A stretch of DNA of 64,000 nucleotides. Source: Plotosus lineatus (lineage: Eukaryota > Chordata > Actinopteri > Siluriformes > Plotosidae). Location of the stretch: assembly GCA_024760905.1 (NCBI GenBank), contig CM045734.1, positions 38,735,064-38,799,063 on the forward strand, in the 5' to 3' direction. Shown here piece by piece: positions 1 through 10,279 of the stretch. Made by a program: the position numbers and the translations under genes. The first letter of the stretch is position 1, and every line of letters begins with the position of its first letter. The notes beneath the pieces are model-generated. The model saw only the letters and a program-made list of their open reading frames with translations. It was not told the origin of the DNA and did not search any database.

Positions 1-316
1 CCTAATTAGGGTCACGGGGAGGCTGGTGCCCATCCCAGCCAACTCAGGGCGAGGGCAGAGTACACCCTGGACAGCTTGCCAGGCCATTGCAGGGCGGAAA
101 CACGCTGACGGCTTTGCAGCCTACTCTTTTTACGAAAGTCAGCAATGGTTCTTTTACATGCCTCACACCATAGACAGTGGGAGACATGGCCGGCCTTTGA
201 TAACCCAGTTAGCTGCACTGGGGGGGGACAGTGACAACCTTGTGGAGAGTGGGACTCGAACCCCCAACCTTTGGAACAGCGATCCGGCGCCTTATACCAC
301 TAGACCACCACTGCCC
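1..316 (-). mobile_element. tRNA-derived SINE (family A), tail type 1, copy 1
   Basis: On the minus strand the copy opens with a tRNA-like promoter: box A (TGGTCTAGTGG) and box B (GGTTCGAGTCCC) about 30 bases apart near 250-310. The family body follows, then the type 1 tail ending in CCTAATTAGG at the window edge. The copy is cut by the window start. It sits in the homer1 intron, antisense to the gene. Confidence 0.88.
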
Positions 317-358
317 TTAAGCATTTTTTAACTAACAGCACATTTCATTCACTTACAT

Positions 359-937
359 ACAATCCAGAGCAATGGAGAGTGTGGAAAAGAGGTGAAGAAG
401 CGTGTGCAGGCAGGTTGGAATGGTTGGAGAAATCTCCGGTGTGATGTGTGATAGGAGGGTGTCGGCAAGAATGAAAGGAAAAGTGTACAAGACGGTGATG
501 AGGCCAACGATGTTGTATGGTTTAGAAACAGTGGCGCTGGGGAAAAGGCAGGAGGCAGAGCTGGAGGTAGCAGAGATGAAAATGTTGAGGTTCTCTCTGG
601 GAGTAACGAGGATGAATAGAATCAGGAATGAGTTCATCAGAGGGACAGCACATGTTAGAGGTTTTTGAGACAAAGTCAGAGAGGCTAGATTGAGATGGTT
701 TGGACATGTACAGAGGAGGGATAGTGAGTATATTGGTAGTAGGATGATGAGGTTGGAAGTAGCAGGCAGAAGGCCTAGAGGAAGACCAAAGATGAGATTT
801 ATGGATGTGGTGAAGGAGGACATGAAGGTAGTTGGTGTAAGACAAGAAGATGCAGAGGACAGGGTGTGGAGGCAGATGATTCGCTGTGGCGACCCCTGAA
901 GGGAACAGCTGAACGGAAAAGAAGAAAAAGAAGAAGC
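359..937 (+). mobile_element. RTE-type LINE, 5'-truncated 3' fragment
   Basis: Translation gives the C-terminal part of an RTE reverse transcriptase polyprotein (GKVYKTVMRPTMLYGLETVAL, RWFGHVQRRDSEYIG), matching the longer copy at 1671-4830. It ends in the family 3' end GGCGACCCCTGAAGGGAACA and an AAG-rich tail. A stop near 667 and frame changes show it is dead. Severe 5' truncation is typical of target-primed reverse transcription. Confidence 0.9.
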
Positions 938-973
938 ACATGTCATTCACTTTATTTCATAGTCTGAACCACT

Positions 974-1255
974 TTGTCTTTTCGTAGGGTCATAGGGTGG
1001 CTGGAGTCAATCTCTGCCAACTCTGGGAAGTGCAGGGCACACCCTGATCAACACCTCCGACCTGCACAGGGTCAACACACACAACCATTCACACTTACTT
1101 TTACACAGAAGGGCAATTTGGAACAGCCAAGTAGCCCAATGTTACTGCATTTGAACCATAAGAAGAAAACCAGAATACCCAGACACACAAGACACAAGGG
1201 CGGAGAACATGCAAACTTCACACAGAAAAACTCTCACCAGGCATTTGGTTAAAAC
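974..1255 (-). mobile_element. Diverged SINE (family B), minus strand
   Basis: The segment keeps landmarks of the second SINE family seen at 41722 and 53144: a CATTCACACTTAC stretch, AATTTGGAACAGCC and GGAGAACATGCAAACTTCACAC. It lacks a clean tRNA-like head and is much more diverged than family A copies, so it is older. Confidence 0.6.
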
Positions 1256-1670
1256 TAAAACCCTTGATCTTCTTGATATTAGCACTTTTACTGCAAAAAA
1301 AAAGAACAATCATGTCCAGTGGGCAGCATGTTTGGGATAACTTTCCCATTTATGTTATTATTATTCAGTTATTCATCGTAAATCACATTATTCAGAAACT
1401 ATTTTTAAGCTTTCTGAAATTAGAGTAAAATTAGGGAGGTGTGTATCAGTGTTTGTGTGATGTGATGACAAAAAACAAAATCATCGTGTAGATGATGTTG
1501 GCAATATCTTAAAAACTAAGATTTACCAAGTCAACTGTTGTGCCAGAAACGAAAGAGCTCTCTCCAGTTTACAGAAACATCAGCTGTGGGTGACAATGAG
1601 TCTGGCAATTTGAATTGAAGATTATATGAAAAAAAAAAAAAAAAGAAGATTAAACGACTAGTTCACAATA
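1256..1670. other. Unassigned homer1 intron sequence
   Basis: AT-rich sequence with no recognisable exon, RNA or repeat, apart from short A-runs near 1290 and 1628. Confidence 0.5.
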
Positions 1671-4600
1671 TATCTTCTTCTTCTTCTTCTTTTCCTTTCG
1701 GCTGTTCCCTTCAGGGGTCGCCACAGCAAATGATCTGCCTCCATCTCTCCCTATCCTCTGCATCTTCTACTCTTACTCCAACGACCTTCATGTCCGCCTT
1801 CACTGCATCCATAAATCTTCTCTTTGGTCTTCCTCTGGGCCTTTTGCCTGGTAGTTCCAACCTCAGCATCCTACGACCAATATACTCACTATCCCTCCTC
1901 TGTACATGTCCAAACCATCTCAATCTAGCCTCTCTGACTTTGTCTCCAAAACATCTAACATGTGCTGTCCCTCTGATGTACTCATTTCTGATCCTATCCA
2001 TCCTCGTTACTCCCAAAGAGAACCTCAACATTTTCATCTCTGCTACCTCCAACTCTGACTCCTGTCTTTTCCCCAGGGCCACTGTCTCTAAACCATACAA
2101 CATTGCTGGCCTCATCACCGTCTTGTACACTTTTCCCTTCATTCTTGCCGATACTCTCCTATCACACATCACACCGGACACTTTTCTCCATCCATTCCAA
2201 CCTGCCTGCACGCGCTTCTTCACCTCTTTTCCACACTCTCCATTGCTCTGGATTGTTGAGCCTAAGTACTTAAAATCCTCCACCTTCTTTATCTCTGCCC
2301 CCTGTAACCTCAAAGTTCCTCTTGGGTCCTTGTCGTTCACACACATGTATTCTGTCTTACTAAGACTAACCTTCAATCCCCTCCTTTCCAGGGCATACCT
2401 CCACCTCTCTAGATTTTCCTCCACTTGGTCTCTGCTCTCACTACAGATCACAATGTCATCTGCAAACATCATAGTCCATGGAGATTCTTGTCTAACCTCA
2501 TCTGTTAGCCTGTCCATCACCATAGCAAACAAGAAGGGGCTGAGAGCTGACCCTTGATGTAGTCCCACCTCCACCTTGAACTCTTCTGTCACACCGACAG
2601 CACACCTCACCACTGTCTTACATCTATCATACATGTCCTGCACCACTCTAACATACTTCTCTGTCACTCCAGACTTCCTCATACAATACCACAGTTCTTC
2701 TCTCGGCACCCTGTCATATGCTTTCTCCAGATCCACAAAGGCACAATGCAGCTCCTTCTGACCTTCTCTGTACTTCTCTATTAACATCCTCAAAGCAAAC
2801 ACTGCATCTGTGGTGCTCTTTCTTGGCATGAAACCAAACTGTTGTTCACAAATGCTGACCTCTGCCCTTAGTCTTGCTTCCACTATTCTTTCCCATAGCT
2901 TCATTGTATGGCTCATCAACTTTATCCCTCTGTAGTTGCCACAACTCTGTACATCGCCCTTGTTCTTAAAAATGGGCACAAGCACACTTCTCCTCCATTC
3001 CTCTGGCATCTGCTCACTTTCTAAGACCTTGTTGAATATTCTTGTCAGAAAATCTACTGCTACCTCCCTAGACACTTCCATACCTCAACTGGTATGTCAT
3101 CAGGGCCAACTGCCTTTCCACTCTTCATCCTCTTCAATGCCCTCCTCACTTCTCCCTTACTAATCTTTGCTACTTCCTGCTCCTCAACGGTCACCCCTTC
3201 TACTCTTTTTCTCTCTCATTTTCCTCATTCATCAGCTCTTCAAAGTACTCTTTCCATCTTCCCAGCACACTTCTGTCATCAGTCAATACATTTCCCTCTC
3301 TGTCCTTTATCACTCTAACTTGCTGCACGTCTTTCCCATCTCTATTTCTCTGCTGTGCTAACCTGTATAGATCATTTTCTCCCTCCTTACTGTTCAACCT
3401 ATCATACAAGTCATCATACGCCCTCTGTTTGGCCTTTGACACTGCTACCTTCGCCTTACGCTGTGTCTCCCTGTACTCCTGTTTACTCTCTTCGGTCCTC
3501 TCAATGTCCCACTTCTTCTTGGCTAACCTCTTCTTTTGTACACACTCCTGCACTTCCTCATTCCACCACCAAGTTTCCTTATCTACTTTCCTTCCAGAGG
3601 ACACACCAAATACTCTCCTACCGGTCTCCTGATCACATTGGCTGTGGTTGTCCAGTCCTCTGGAAGCACTTCCTGACTACCCAAAGCCTGTTTCAACTCC
3701 TCCTTGAAGACAACACGACACTCTTCCTTTTTCAGCTTCCACCACTTTGTCTTCTGCTCTACCTTTGCCTTTTTCACCTTTCTCACCATCAGTGTCATCC
3801 TGCACACCACCATCCTATGCTGTTTGGCAACACTCTCACCCACTACTACTTTGCAGTCACTGACTTCCTTCAAATTACATCGCCTACACAAGATGTAGTC
3901 TACCTGTGTGCTCTTACCTCCGCTTTCATAAGTCACCCTATGCTTCTGTTTCTTCTGGAAGAAAGTATTCACCACAGCCATTTCCATCCTTTTGCAAAAT
4001 CGATCAACATCTGTCCTTCTGTGTTCCTGTCCTGGATACCAAACCTGCCCATCACTTCCTCGTCCCCTCTGTTGCCTGCACCAACATGTCCATTGAAGTC
4101 TGCTCCAATGACCACTCTTTCACCTCTGGGGTACTCTGCATCACTTCATCTAACTCACTCCAGAATCTCTCCTTCTCTTCTAGCTTACATCCTGCCTGTG
4201 GGGCATAAGCACTAACAACATTGACTATCACGCCTTCAATTTCTAACTTGAGACTCATCACTCTGTCTGACACTCTTTTCACTTCTAGAACATTCCTGAC
4301 AAACCCCTCCTTCAAGATGACTCCTACTCCATTTCTCTTCCCATCCACACCATTATAAAACAGTTTAAACCCTGCTCCTAAGCTTTTAGCCTTTCTACCT
4401 TTCCACCTTGTCTCCTGAACACACAGTATGTCCACCTTCCTCCTCTGCATCATGTCAGCCAGCTCCCTATCTTTTCCTTGCATAGTTCCAACATTCAAAG
4501 TCCCTACTCTCAGTCCGAGGCTCACGCATTTCCTCTTCTCTTTCTGCCTACGGACACGCCTCCCGCCTCTCCTTCTTCGACGTCTTCGACCAACAGTAGT

Positions 4601-4830
4601 CAAATTTCCATCAGCACCCTGTTGGTTGACAGCACTGATGGCAGTCGTTGTTAACCCGGGCCTCGACCGATCCGGTATGAATTTTGTTTTGATCATTTGC
4701 ATTTTTAAATGTGGCAGAAGTTTTACGCCGGATGCCCTTCCTGTCGCAACCCTCTGCATTTATCCGGGCTTGGGACCGGCATAAGGGGGAGAGACACTGG
4801 TTAGTGCCCCCCCCCACCTCATGGCTGCAT
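1671..4830 (-). mobile_element. Near-full-length RTE-clade non-LTR retrotransposon
   Basis: This is the longest LINE in the window, about 3.15 kb and antisense to homer1. On the minus strand it starts near 4830, encodes an apurinic-like endonuclease followed by a reverse transcriptase, and ends with GGCGACCCCTGAAGGGAACA and an (AAG)n tail at 1672-1690. Endonuclease-then-RT order, short length and a simple-repeat tail rather than poly(A) fit the RTE clade. Other fragments of the same family lie at 359, 12841, 20041, 24091 and 50352. Confidence 0.92.
1711..4759 (-). pseudogene. Broken RTE endonuclease-reverse transcriptase ORF
   Basis: A single ancestral reading frame is now split into at least four pieces by frameshifts: 4759-4052, 3987-3583, 3604-3200 and 3081-1711. 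The first piece carries the endonuclease (VQETRWKG with the catalytic Glu, SAYAPQ). The second continues it with VDYIL. The third is a lysine-rich linker. The last, 456 residues, is the reverse transcriptase plus C-terminal domain, with QQFGFMPRKSTTDA, AFVDLEKAYDRVP and the catalytic FADD box at residues 206-209. In life the protein would nick target DNA and copy the element RNA. The frameshifts mean this copy cannot make it. Confidence 0.92.
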
Positions 4831-4869
4831 TATCTCTGTATTGATATAAAGTAATCAAATTAATATTCA

Positions 4870-5034
4870 TTCAGTCATTCATTTTCGGAATTGCCTAATC
4901 CTAATTAGAGTTGTGGGGAGACTGTCGCCCATCTCAACCAATTCTTGGGAGTGTAGGGTACACCCTGGACAGCTCATCAGGTAATCGCAGGGCAGAAACA
5001 CACTTGACAGCTACACAGCCTAATCTTGACGAAA
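4870..5034 (-). mobile_element. Family A SINE, type 1 tail only (fragment)
   Basis: Contains the minus-strand type 1 tail (CCTAATTAG, GGTACACCCTGGACAGCTCA, GGCAGAAACACAC) and then breaks off in a TC run at 5036. The tRNA-like head is missing. Confidence 0.75.
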
Positions 5035-5035
5035 G

Positions 5036-5066
5036 TCTCTCTCTCTCTCTCTCTCTGTATATACAG

Positions 5067-5115
<49 letters not shown>
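5036..5115. repeat. (TC)n and (TA)n microsatellites
   Basis: A TC run at about 5036-5057 is followed by a TA run at about 5068-5115. The TA run abuts the Penelope-like fragment. Confidence 0.95.
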
Positions 5116-5118
<3 letters not shown>

Positions 5119-5222
5119 GACAGGACAAAGACTTTCTATTGAAACTCCATTTATCACTACAGATCTGTTTCGAGGGGTGGTGAAACCATCCTCTCTCTTC
5201 AGGTGATTATAGAAGAATCTAT
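5116..5222 (-). mobile_element. Penelope-like repeat fragment, left arm of inverted pair
   Basis: Reverse complement of 5233-5342 with only a few mismatches, so the two form a long inverted repeat with a loop of about 10 bases. The same unit occurs again at 29293-29473. No protein domain remains. Assignment to Penelope-like elements rests on the hammerhead motif inside the unit and on TA-microsatellite flanks, and is an inference. Confidence 0.55.
5153..5210 (-). ncRNA. Hammerhead ribozyme-like motif (copy 1)
   Basis: On the minus strand it reads CTGAAGA, a GC-rich hairpin, GAAA, the short palindrome CAGATCTG, then TA. It is bounded by complementary ATCAC and GTGAT. These are the conserved core boxes of a type I hammerhead (CUGANGA, GAAA, UH) in the correct order. 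Activity is untested. Confidence 0.5.
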
Positions 5223-5232
5223 AATCTATAAT

Positions 5233-5416
5233 AAGATTCTTCTATAATCACCTGAAGAGAGAGGATGGTTTCACCACCCCCTCGAAACAGATCTGTAGTG
5301 ATAAATGGAGTTTCAATAGAAAATCTTTGTCCTGTCCTTTTGTTATTTGCTCTACCAAAAAGTATTGAGCACTCTCCTACGGAAGGATCTACTCAGAAAA
5401 TCCTCTATATATATCT
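5233..5416 (+). mobile_element. Penelope-like repeat fragment, right arm of inverted pair
   Basis: This arm is longer than its partner. It runs from the hammerhead motif through TTTGTCCTGTCCTTTTG and TATTGAGCACTCTCC to a TA-rich microsatellite at 5404. The 29293-29473 copy has the same two ends, which defines the unit at about 180 bp. Confidence 0.6.
5241..5305 (+). ncRNA. Hammerhead ribozyme-like motif (copy 2)
   Basis: Core boxes: CTGAAGA at 5252-5258, GAAA at 5284-5287, and TA at 5296-5297 as the predicted cleavage dinucleotide. Stem I pairs ATCAC (5247-5251) with GTGAT (5298-5302). Stem II pairs 5259-5268 with 5274-5283, eight of ten positions, including the expected G-C closing pair. 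Stem III is the minimal CAG/CTG (5288-5290 with 5293-5295). Penelope-like elements are known to carry minimal type I hammerheads with very short stem III. Confidence 0.55.
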
Positions 5417-5423
5417 ATCTATC

Positions 5424-5464
<41 letters not shown>
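5404..5464. repeat. (TA)n and (CA)n microsatellite
   Basis: TA-rich run followed by a CA run directly at the end of the Penelope-like unit. Confidence 0.95.
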
Positions 5465-5639
5465 TAGTATGTATGTGTGTGTGGGGGGGGTGTCCTGTGA
5501 TGGGCTGGTATCCTTGTATGATGGAACTTTTTTGGTCTTCTCAAAATGTGGTACTTTCAATGCACTCCACTGTGGAAAGCAAAGCAGCTGCTTTGACAGA
5601 CAGTTCAAATTAAAGCGCACTTATAATTACCAAGAACAG

Positions 5640-6028
5640 CACTTTAATTTCATGTGGCCTTAAATAGTCTCTTTGCCTTTTGTACTGCTATGAGAATAAC
5701 TATGCCCTTGAATCATACATTTTTTTTTTGTATTCAAGTACATAATGTAAACAGAAAGAAAATATCAATTCAAAAATTGGAAATTTGGAAGAGTAATGTT
5801 TATATACACAGATAAGCCACAACAAGATCCCATAAAAACCCTTTGCCTATCATTGTGTAAGTTGTACTTTTGTTTGAGTTGACATGTAATGCTAACACAT
5901 CAAGGCAGACATGGATTCAATGTGTTCCGTCGAAACTAGCACCAAGAACTTCACATAACATCTTTAAATCCCTGTCCTGTAAGTTGAAAGTTAGGGCCAC
6001 CATGGTTTGGACTTGTTTTTTTCCAGTA
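5640..6028. other. Unassigned homer1 intron sequence
   Basis: No exon, RNA gene or known repeat recognised between the Penelope-like pair and the next SINE. Confidence 0.5.
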
Positions 6029-6040
6029 GAGTCCACAAAT

Positions 6041-6348
6041 GGTGGTCTAGTGGTTAAGGGCGCAGGATCACTGATCCTAAGGTTGGGGGTTTGAGTCCCC
6101 ACAGGTTTGTCACTGTCCCCCCCAGTGCAGCTAACTGGGTTACCAAAGGCAGGCCATGTCTCTCACTGTCTCTGGTGAGAGGCATGTAAAAGAACCATTG
6201 CTGACTTTTGTTATGAGTAGGCTGCAAAGCCATCAGCGTGTTTCTACGACCTGGAGAGGGATGGGCTCCGCCAGGCCAAATCAGCCCAAGTCTCATCATG
6301 AAGGCGTCCCAACAGCATCATCAGATGTTAAGGGATAAGTGAAGTGAA
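6041..6348 (+). mobile_element. Family A SINE, variant tail (type 3)
   Basis: The head (GGTGGTCTAGTGG) and body match family A, but after about 6245 the sequence leaves both common tails. It is flanked by GAGTCCACAAAT (6029-6040) and GAGTCCACAGAT (6349-6360), a 12-bp target-site duplication with one mismatch. The unusual tail was therefore inside the inserted unit. Confidence 0.82.
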
Positions 6349-6446
6349 GAGTCCACAGATGGGAAATTTGGAGGCCAATTTTCCTCAAAACCTTCCTGAA
6401 CAGTTTTTGTAGTATTATAGGATTTGAACATGAGTAAATCAATGTA

Positions 6447-6810
6447 GGGGCAGTGGTGGTCTAGTGGTATAGGGCGCTGGATCGCTGATCCTAGGGTTGG
6501 GGGTTCGAGTCCCACTCTCCACAAGGTTGTCAATGCCCCCCCCCCCCCGCCCCCCTACCCGTGCAGCTAACTGGGTTATCAAAGTCCGGCCATGTCTCTC
6601 ACTGTCTATGGTGTGAGGCATGTAAAAGAACCATTGCTGATTTTCGACAAGAGTAGGCTGCAAATCCGTCGGCGTGTTTCCGCCCTGTGATGGCCTGGCG
6701 AGCTGTCCAGGGTGTACTTGGCCCTTGCCTGGAGTTGGCTGGGATGGACACCAGCCTCCTCGCAACCCTAATTAGGATGAAGCAGTTACAGAAAATGAAC
6801 TGAACTGAAC
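6447..6810 (+). mobile_element. Family A SINE, tail type 1, full length
   Basis: Complete copy from GGGGCAGTGGTGG to the CGCAACCCTAATTAGGATGA tail. A perfect 12-bp target-site duplication TAAATCAATGTA lies at 6435-6446 and 6811-6822. It contains a C/G-rich stretch at 6536-6556. Confidence 0.92.
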
Positions 6811-6822
6811 TAAATCAATGTA

Positions 6823-7249
6823 AAATGTAACCGACTCATTAACTCCCAGAAAAAAAAACATAGGCAGCATTAAAACAATACAAAATTACTTTACATACAG
6901 TTAATAAAAATATTTTGGAGTCAGTCAAGTGATAAATTGCAAGAGAATAATGATACATAACTGGATTGATTTATTTTCCCATCTCTGTCTAAAACCTACA
7001 TTTTCCCCGCAGAACATTACCCAGAGTACAGTGCAAAATACTATAAAGCAAAGATGATTTGAATCCGAGTTCAAATGCTGCCATACATGTCCAGGAGTCC
7101 AGAGAGCAAATCTGGCCACGTGCTTCGGATGAACAAATGGCATACTTTGTCTTCCCTCTCAATCTGTGCAATTCTTCCTGTTTTGTATCTGCGTTATGAG
7201 AGAGATGAGCTGCTTGTTGAATAAGATTTAGAAATTTGGGTGCAAAATT
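6823..7249. other. Unassigned homer1 intron sequence
   Basis: AT-rich, no recognised exon or repeat. Confidence 0.5.
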
Positions 7250-7430
7250 GGGTACATTGGTGGCTCAATGGTTATGGGTTTTAATTACTGATCCAAAGGT
7301 CAGTGGTTCAAGTCCACCAAGCTACCATTGTTCAGAACTTGAGCAAGCCCCTTAATCCTCAAGTGCTCAGTTGTATAAAAATGCAAGCTACACTGGATAA
7401 CGGTGTCTGCAAAATGGGTAGAATAAGTAT
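7250..7430 (+). mobile_element. HE1-like tRNA-derived SINE (diverged)
   Basis: Box A-like TGGCTCAATGG and box B-like GGTTCAAGTCC are followed by AACTTGAGCAAGCCCCTTAA and a tail resembling CTGGATAAGAGCGTCTGC. That tail is typical of fish SINEs mobilised by L2-type LINEs. Related copies: 12245-12392 (minus) and 25803-26010 (plus). Confidence 0.7.
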
Positions 7431-7705
7431 TTTATACAACTGATAAAAAAAGGATTGACTACACAGTGATGTAACATGAATAAATTAAACTAGATCTATC
7501 TTTACCATTAGTGTCCTTTAAATTTGCATCAGTTCTCTTAGGTACAGTGTTGAGCAGGTTTGTTAGGTAATCAGCTGGCAAGTTTTCAGAGCATATCAGA
7601 ACACCTGGAACATTCCTTCTGGGTTCTCTAGCTTTTACATAAGCTTTGGTTTTTGCAGATAATTCCAGACAGCCTCCATGCAAGTATTGTCAACTGTTTT
7701 AGGTT
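7431..7705. other. Unassigned intron sequence
   Basis: No recognised feature. Confidence 0.45.
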
Positions 7706-8932
7706 TTGTTGGTACTTGGCATATCTCATGGCTCTGAATGCTGTAGAACTGTCTTGGTTGATGCATCTCTAACATTACGCGGTCATTGGGGGCTGTACAT
7801 CTGGATTGGAAAACTGGAGTTGCACATGTGGTTGGGGAAATTAGAGAAGGCTTTCAACCATATCCCTTGTGGTATCTTGTGGAGCATGCTCTGGGAGAAT
7901 GGCGTACTGGACCCATTGCTATGGGCCATTTGGTCTCTGTCTCACCGGAGCTAGAGTTTGGTCCATATAGGTAACAACAGGATAAATTCGTTTCTGGTGA
8001 AAGTTGGAGTCCTCCAATGCTGTCCTTTGTCACCAATTCTGTTCATAATTTTTAAGGACAGAATTTCTAGGTGCGGCGGAGGTGTTGAGGGGGTTCTGGT
8101 TTGGTGGCCATCGGATCTTGTCTCTGCTTTTTGTGATAATGTTGTCCTTTAGGCATCATCAATTCAGGACCTTCAGCTCTCACTGGAGCAATTCACAGCC
8201 GAGTTAAAAGCAGCCGGGATGAGAATCAGCACCTCCAAATCCGAGGCCATGGTTCTCAGCCCAAAAAGGGTGGAATACACCCTCCGGGTCTTGAATGAGG
8301 TCCTGCCAAAAGTGGAGGAGTTCAAGTATCTAGGGTCTCGTTCAAGAGTGAGGGAAGGATGGAGCAGGAGATCGACAGGTGGATCGCTGCAACCTCTGCT
8401 GTAAAGTGGAGCTTGTATCGGTTCGTCGTGGGGAAGAGTGAAGTAAAGCTCTCAATTTACCAGTTGATCTACATTCCAATTCTTCCCTATGGTCACAAGC
8501 TTTGGATAATGATCGAAAGAAGAAGGTCATGGATACAAGCAGCTGAAATGAGCTTCCTTCGCCAGGTGGCAGGACCTTAGAGATAGGGTGAGAAGCTCAG
8601 CCATCCGGGAGGACCTCAGAGTAGAACCGCTGCTCCTCCGCATTGAGAGGAGTCAGTTGAGGTGGCTCGGGCATCTGGTTAGAATACCTCCCGAATGCCT
8701 CCCTGACGTGGTGTTCCGGGCAAGTCCAGCCTGAAAAAGACCCTGGAGTCAACCTAGAACATGATGGAAGGATTATGTCTCTCGGCTGATCTGGGAACAC
8801 CTCTGTCCCCCCCGAAGAGCTGTAGGAAGTGGCTGGGGAGAGTAATGTCCGGACCTCATCGCTTAGGCTGCTGCCCCGTTTCACGATCTCAGATTAAGCG
8901 GAGGAAGACGTTGATAATGATGATAATGATGA
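7706..8932 (+). mobile_element. Rex3-like (RTE-clade) LINE, 3' fragment
   Basis: Pieces of reverse transcriptase and its C-terminal domain can be read in shifting frames: GDLEKAFNHIP-like at 7845, GVLQCCPLSPILFIIF, MRISTSKSEAMVLS, EFKYLGS, LSIYQLIYIPILPYGHKLW, AAEMSFLRQVAG, then [16 protein letters not shown]. The element ends with a GATAATGATGATAATGATGA tail. Order and wording fit the teleost Rex3/RTE group. Many stops and frameshifts make it a relic. Confidence 0.78.
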
Positions 8933-9095
8933 ACTTTTTGCAAACCTCAGTAAAAATAAATATCCTGCTGCATATCATGTGCTGCAGAAATATCTTCAGG
9001 TATCTTGATAAAATGTTTTTCCATGTCACCCCTCCCTATTTTGATGTGCTCTCTAAATTGTCTGTTTTTCTATGTTTTTGTTTTTGTCACGACAG

Positions 9096-9252
9096 TCCAA
9101 CTACCACCAAGCACTGGGAAGCTGAATTGGCAGCGCTGAAGAGCAACAATGCCAAACTAACAGCAGCACTGCTGGAGTCCACTGCCAACGTCAAGCAGTG
9201 GAAACAACAACTGGCTGCTTATCAGGAAGAGGCTGAGAGGCTTCATAAAAGG
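9096..9252 (+). CDS. homer1: homer1 internal coding exon (coiled coil)
   Basis: Homer1 is a postsynaptic scaffold. Its EVH1 domain binds group I mGluRs, IP3 and ryanodine receptors and Shank, and its C-terminal coiled coil tetramerises the long isoforms. This exon encodes 52 whole codons. It begins SPTTTKHWEAELAALK and continues with ALLESTANVKQWKQQLAAY and QEEAERLHKR, a near word-for-word match to vertebrate Homer1 and unlike Homer2/3. The acceptor is a T-rich tract ending GACAG at 9095. The donor is AGG|GTACAA, with the intron starting at 9253. The first base completes a codon from an exon outside the window. The flanking introns are crowded with transposons while the exon is intact. Confidence 0.95.
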
Positions 9253-9458
9253 GTACAAATTAGAAAAGCACTTTCATCACTAGAGCAATAGAACTCTACA
9301 GTACAAAAGTGACTATGATTTCATAAGGATTGGTCAGCTCTGAGTTTCATTATAGCATTGGTTCACCAATAAAAACAAGAGATCTTATGATGTCTGGCAC
9401 TTAGGAGGTTGTTTAAATGAAAAATATTGTGGGTGTAATTCATTTTTATAAATGACTG

Positions 9459-9511
9459 AATGAATAGGATCATGCAAGCAGTCTTAGTGTGAATATAGTA
9501 GTATACCTCAC
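9459..9511. repeat. 53-bp direct repeat, left copy
   Basis: Matches 10280-10332 at about 50 of 53 positions and brackets the composite repeat block 9512-10279. Confidence 0.8.
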
Positions 9512-10083
9512 CCACAACCCTCGAACACTCCCACAACCATTCACACCTCAGGAAGATTGGGAATGGCCGATTAACCTACTGTGCATATTTTTTGACTGTG
9601 GGAGGAACCCGGAGGACCCAGAGGAAACCCACGCAAGCACGGGGAGAACATGCAAACTACACACAGGAACGCCCAGGCTGGGAATCGAACCCACGCCTTC
9701 TTGCTGTGAGGCGAACATGCCAAGCACTATGCCAACTGCACTTCAAATTCACTTCATTCATTCATTTTCTAAACCACTGAATCCTAATTAAGGTCACAGG
9801 GAGCGCACTCATCTCTGGCAACTCTGGGAGAGGGCAGGTTACACCTTGAACAGTTTACCAAGCCATCACAGGGCCAGCACTCACATAACCATTCACACTG
9901 ACACTTGGGGTGGGATAATCAGAGTGTGTACTGTGGGAGGAAATTGGAGTACCAGAAGAATGCAAGCGCAGCGGAGAACATGCACATCTGAACAGAAACG
10001 CCCGAATCAAGAACTCAAACCCATGTTTTCTTGCTCTGAGGAAGACATGCTGATTACTGCCAAATGCAATTTAGTTAAAAGGT
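9512..10083 (-). mobile_element. Composite of two family B SINE-like units (paralogue of 17530-18098)
   Basis: Two abutting minus-strand units, each with the family B landmarks GGAGAACATGCAAACT-like, AACGCCC and TTCTTGCTGTGAGG, are joined through ATTCATTCATTTTCTAAACC. The same two units, in the same order with the same junction, recur at 17530-18098, and both blocks end at GGAATTTAGTTAAAA-like sequence followed by (TA)n. The shared junction means the composite was copied as a whole. Confidence 0.72.
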
Positions 10084-10091
10084 CTATATAC

Positions 10092-10103
<12 letters not shown>

Positions 10104-10175
<72 letters not shown>
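10104..10175. repeat. (TA)n microsatellite
   Basis: About 36 TA units following the composite SINE block. Confidence 0.97.
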
Positions 10176-10181
<6 letters not shown>

Positions 10182-10279
10182 CGTCCTTCAAGGTCGTAGA
10201 TGACCATGACTTCATATCAGATCGATGATCTGCGGTATGGGTGAAGTGTAAAGTCATGACTTGCACTTGACTTGGATTT

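Noticed and set aside
1711..3081. A 456-codon reverse transcriptase frame as a host gene.
   Set aside because: It is the 3' part of an RTE LINE with frameshifts upstream, a repeat tail and several truncated relatives in the window.
7706..8932. Processed pseudogene of a host protein.
   Set aside because: The readable pieces are all reverse transcriptase and the C-terminal LINE domain, with a GAT-rich tail.
1..9095. Additional homer1 exons (EVH1 or the Homer1a alternative end).
   Set aside because: I looked for EVH1 wording and for splice-flanked coding blocks and saw none. The next upstream exon must lie outside the window.
9512..10279. LTR retrotransposon bounded by short direct repeats.
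   Set aside because: No primer-binding site, no polypurine tract, no gag/pol, and the 53-bp repeats lack TG...CA ends.
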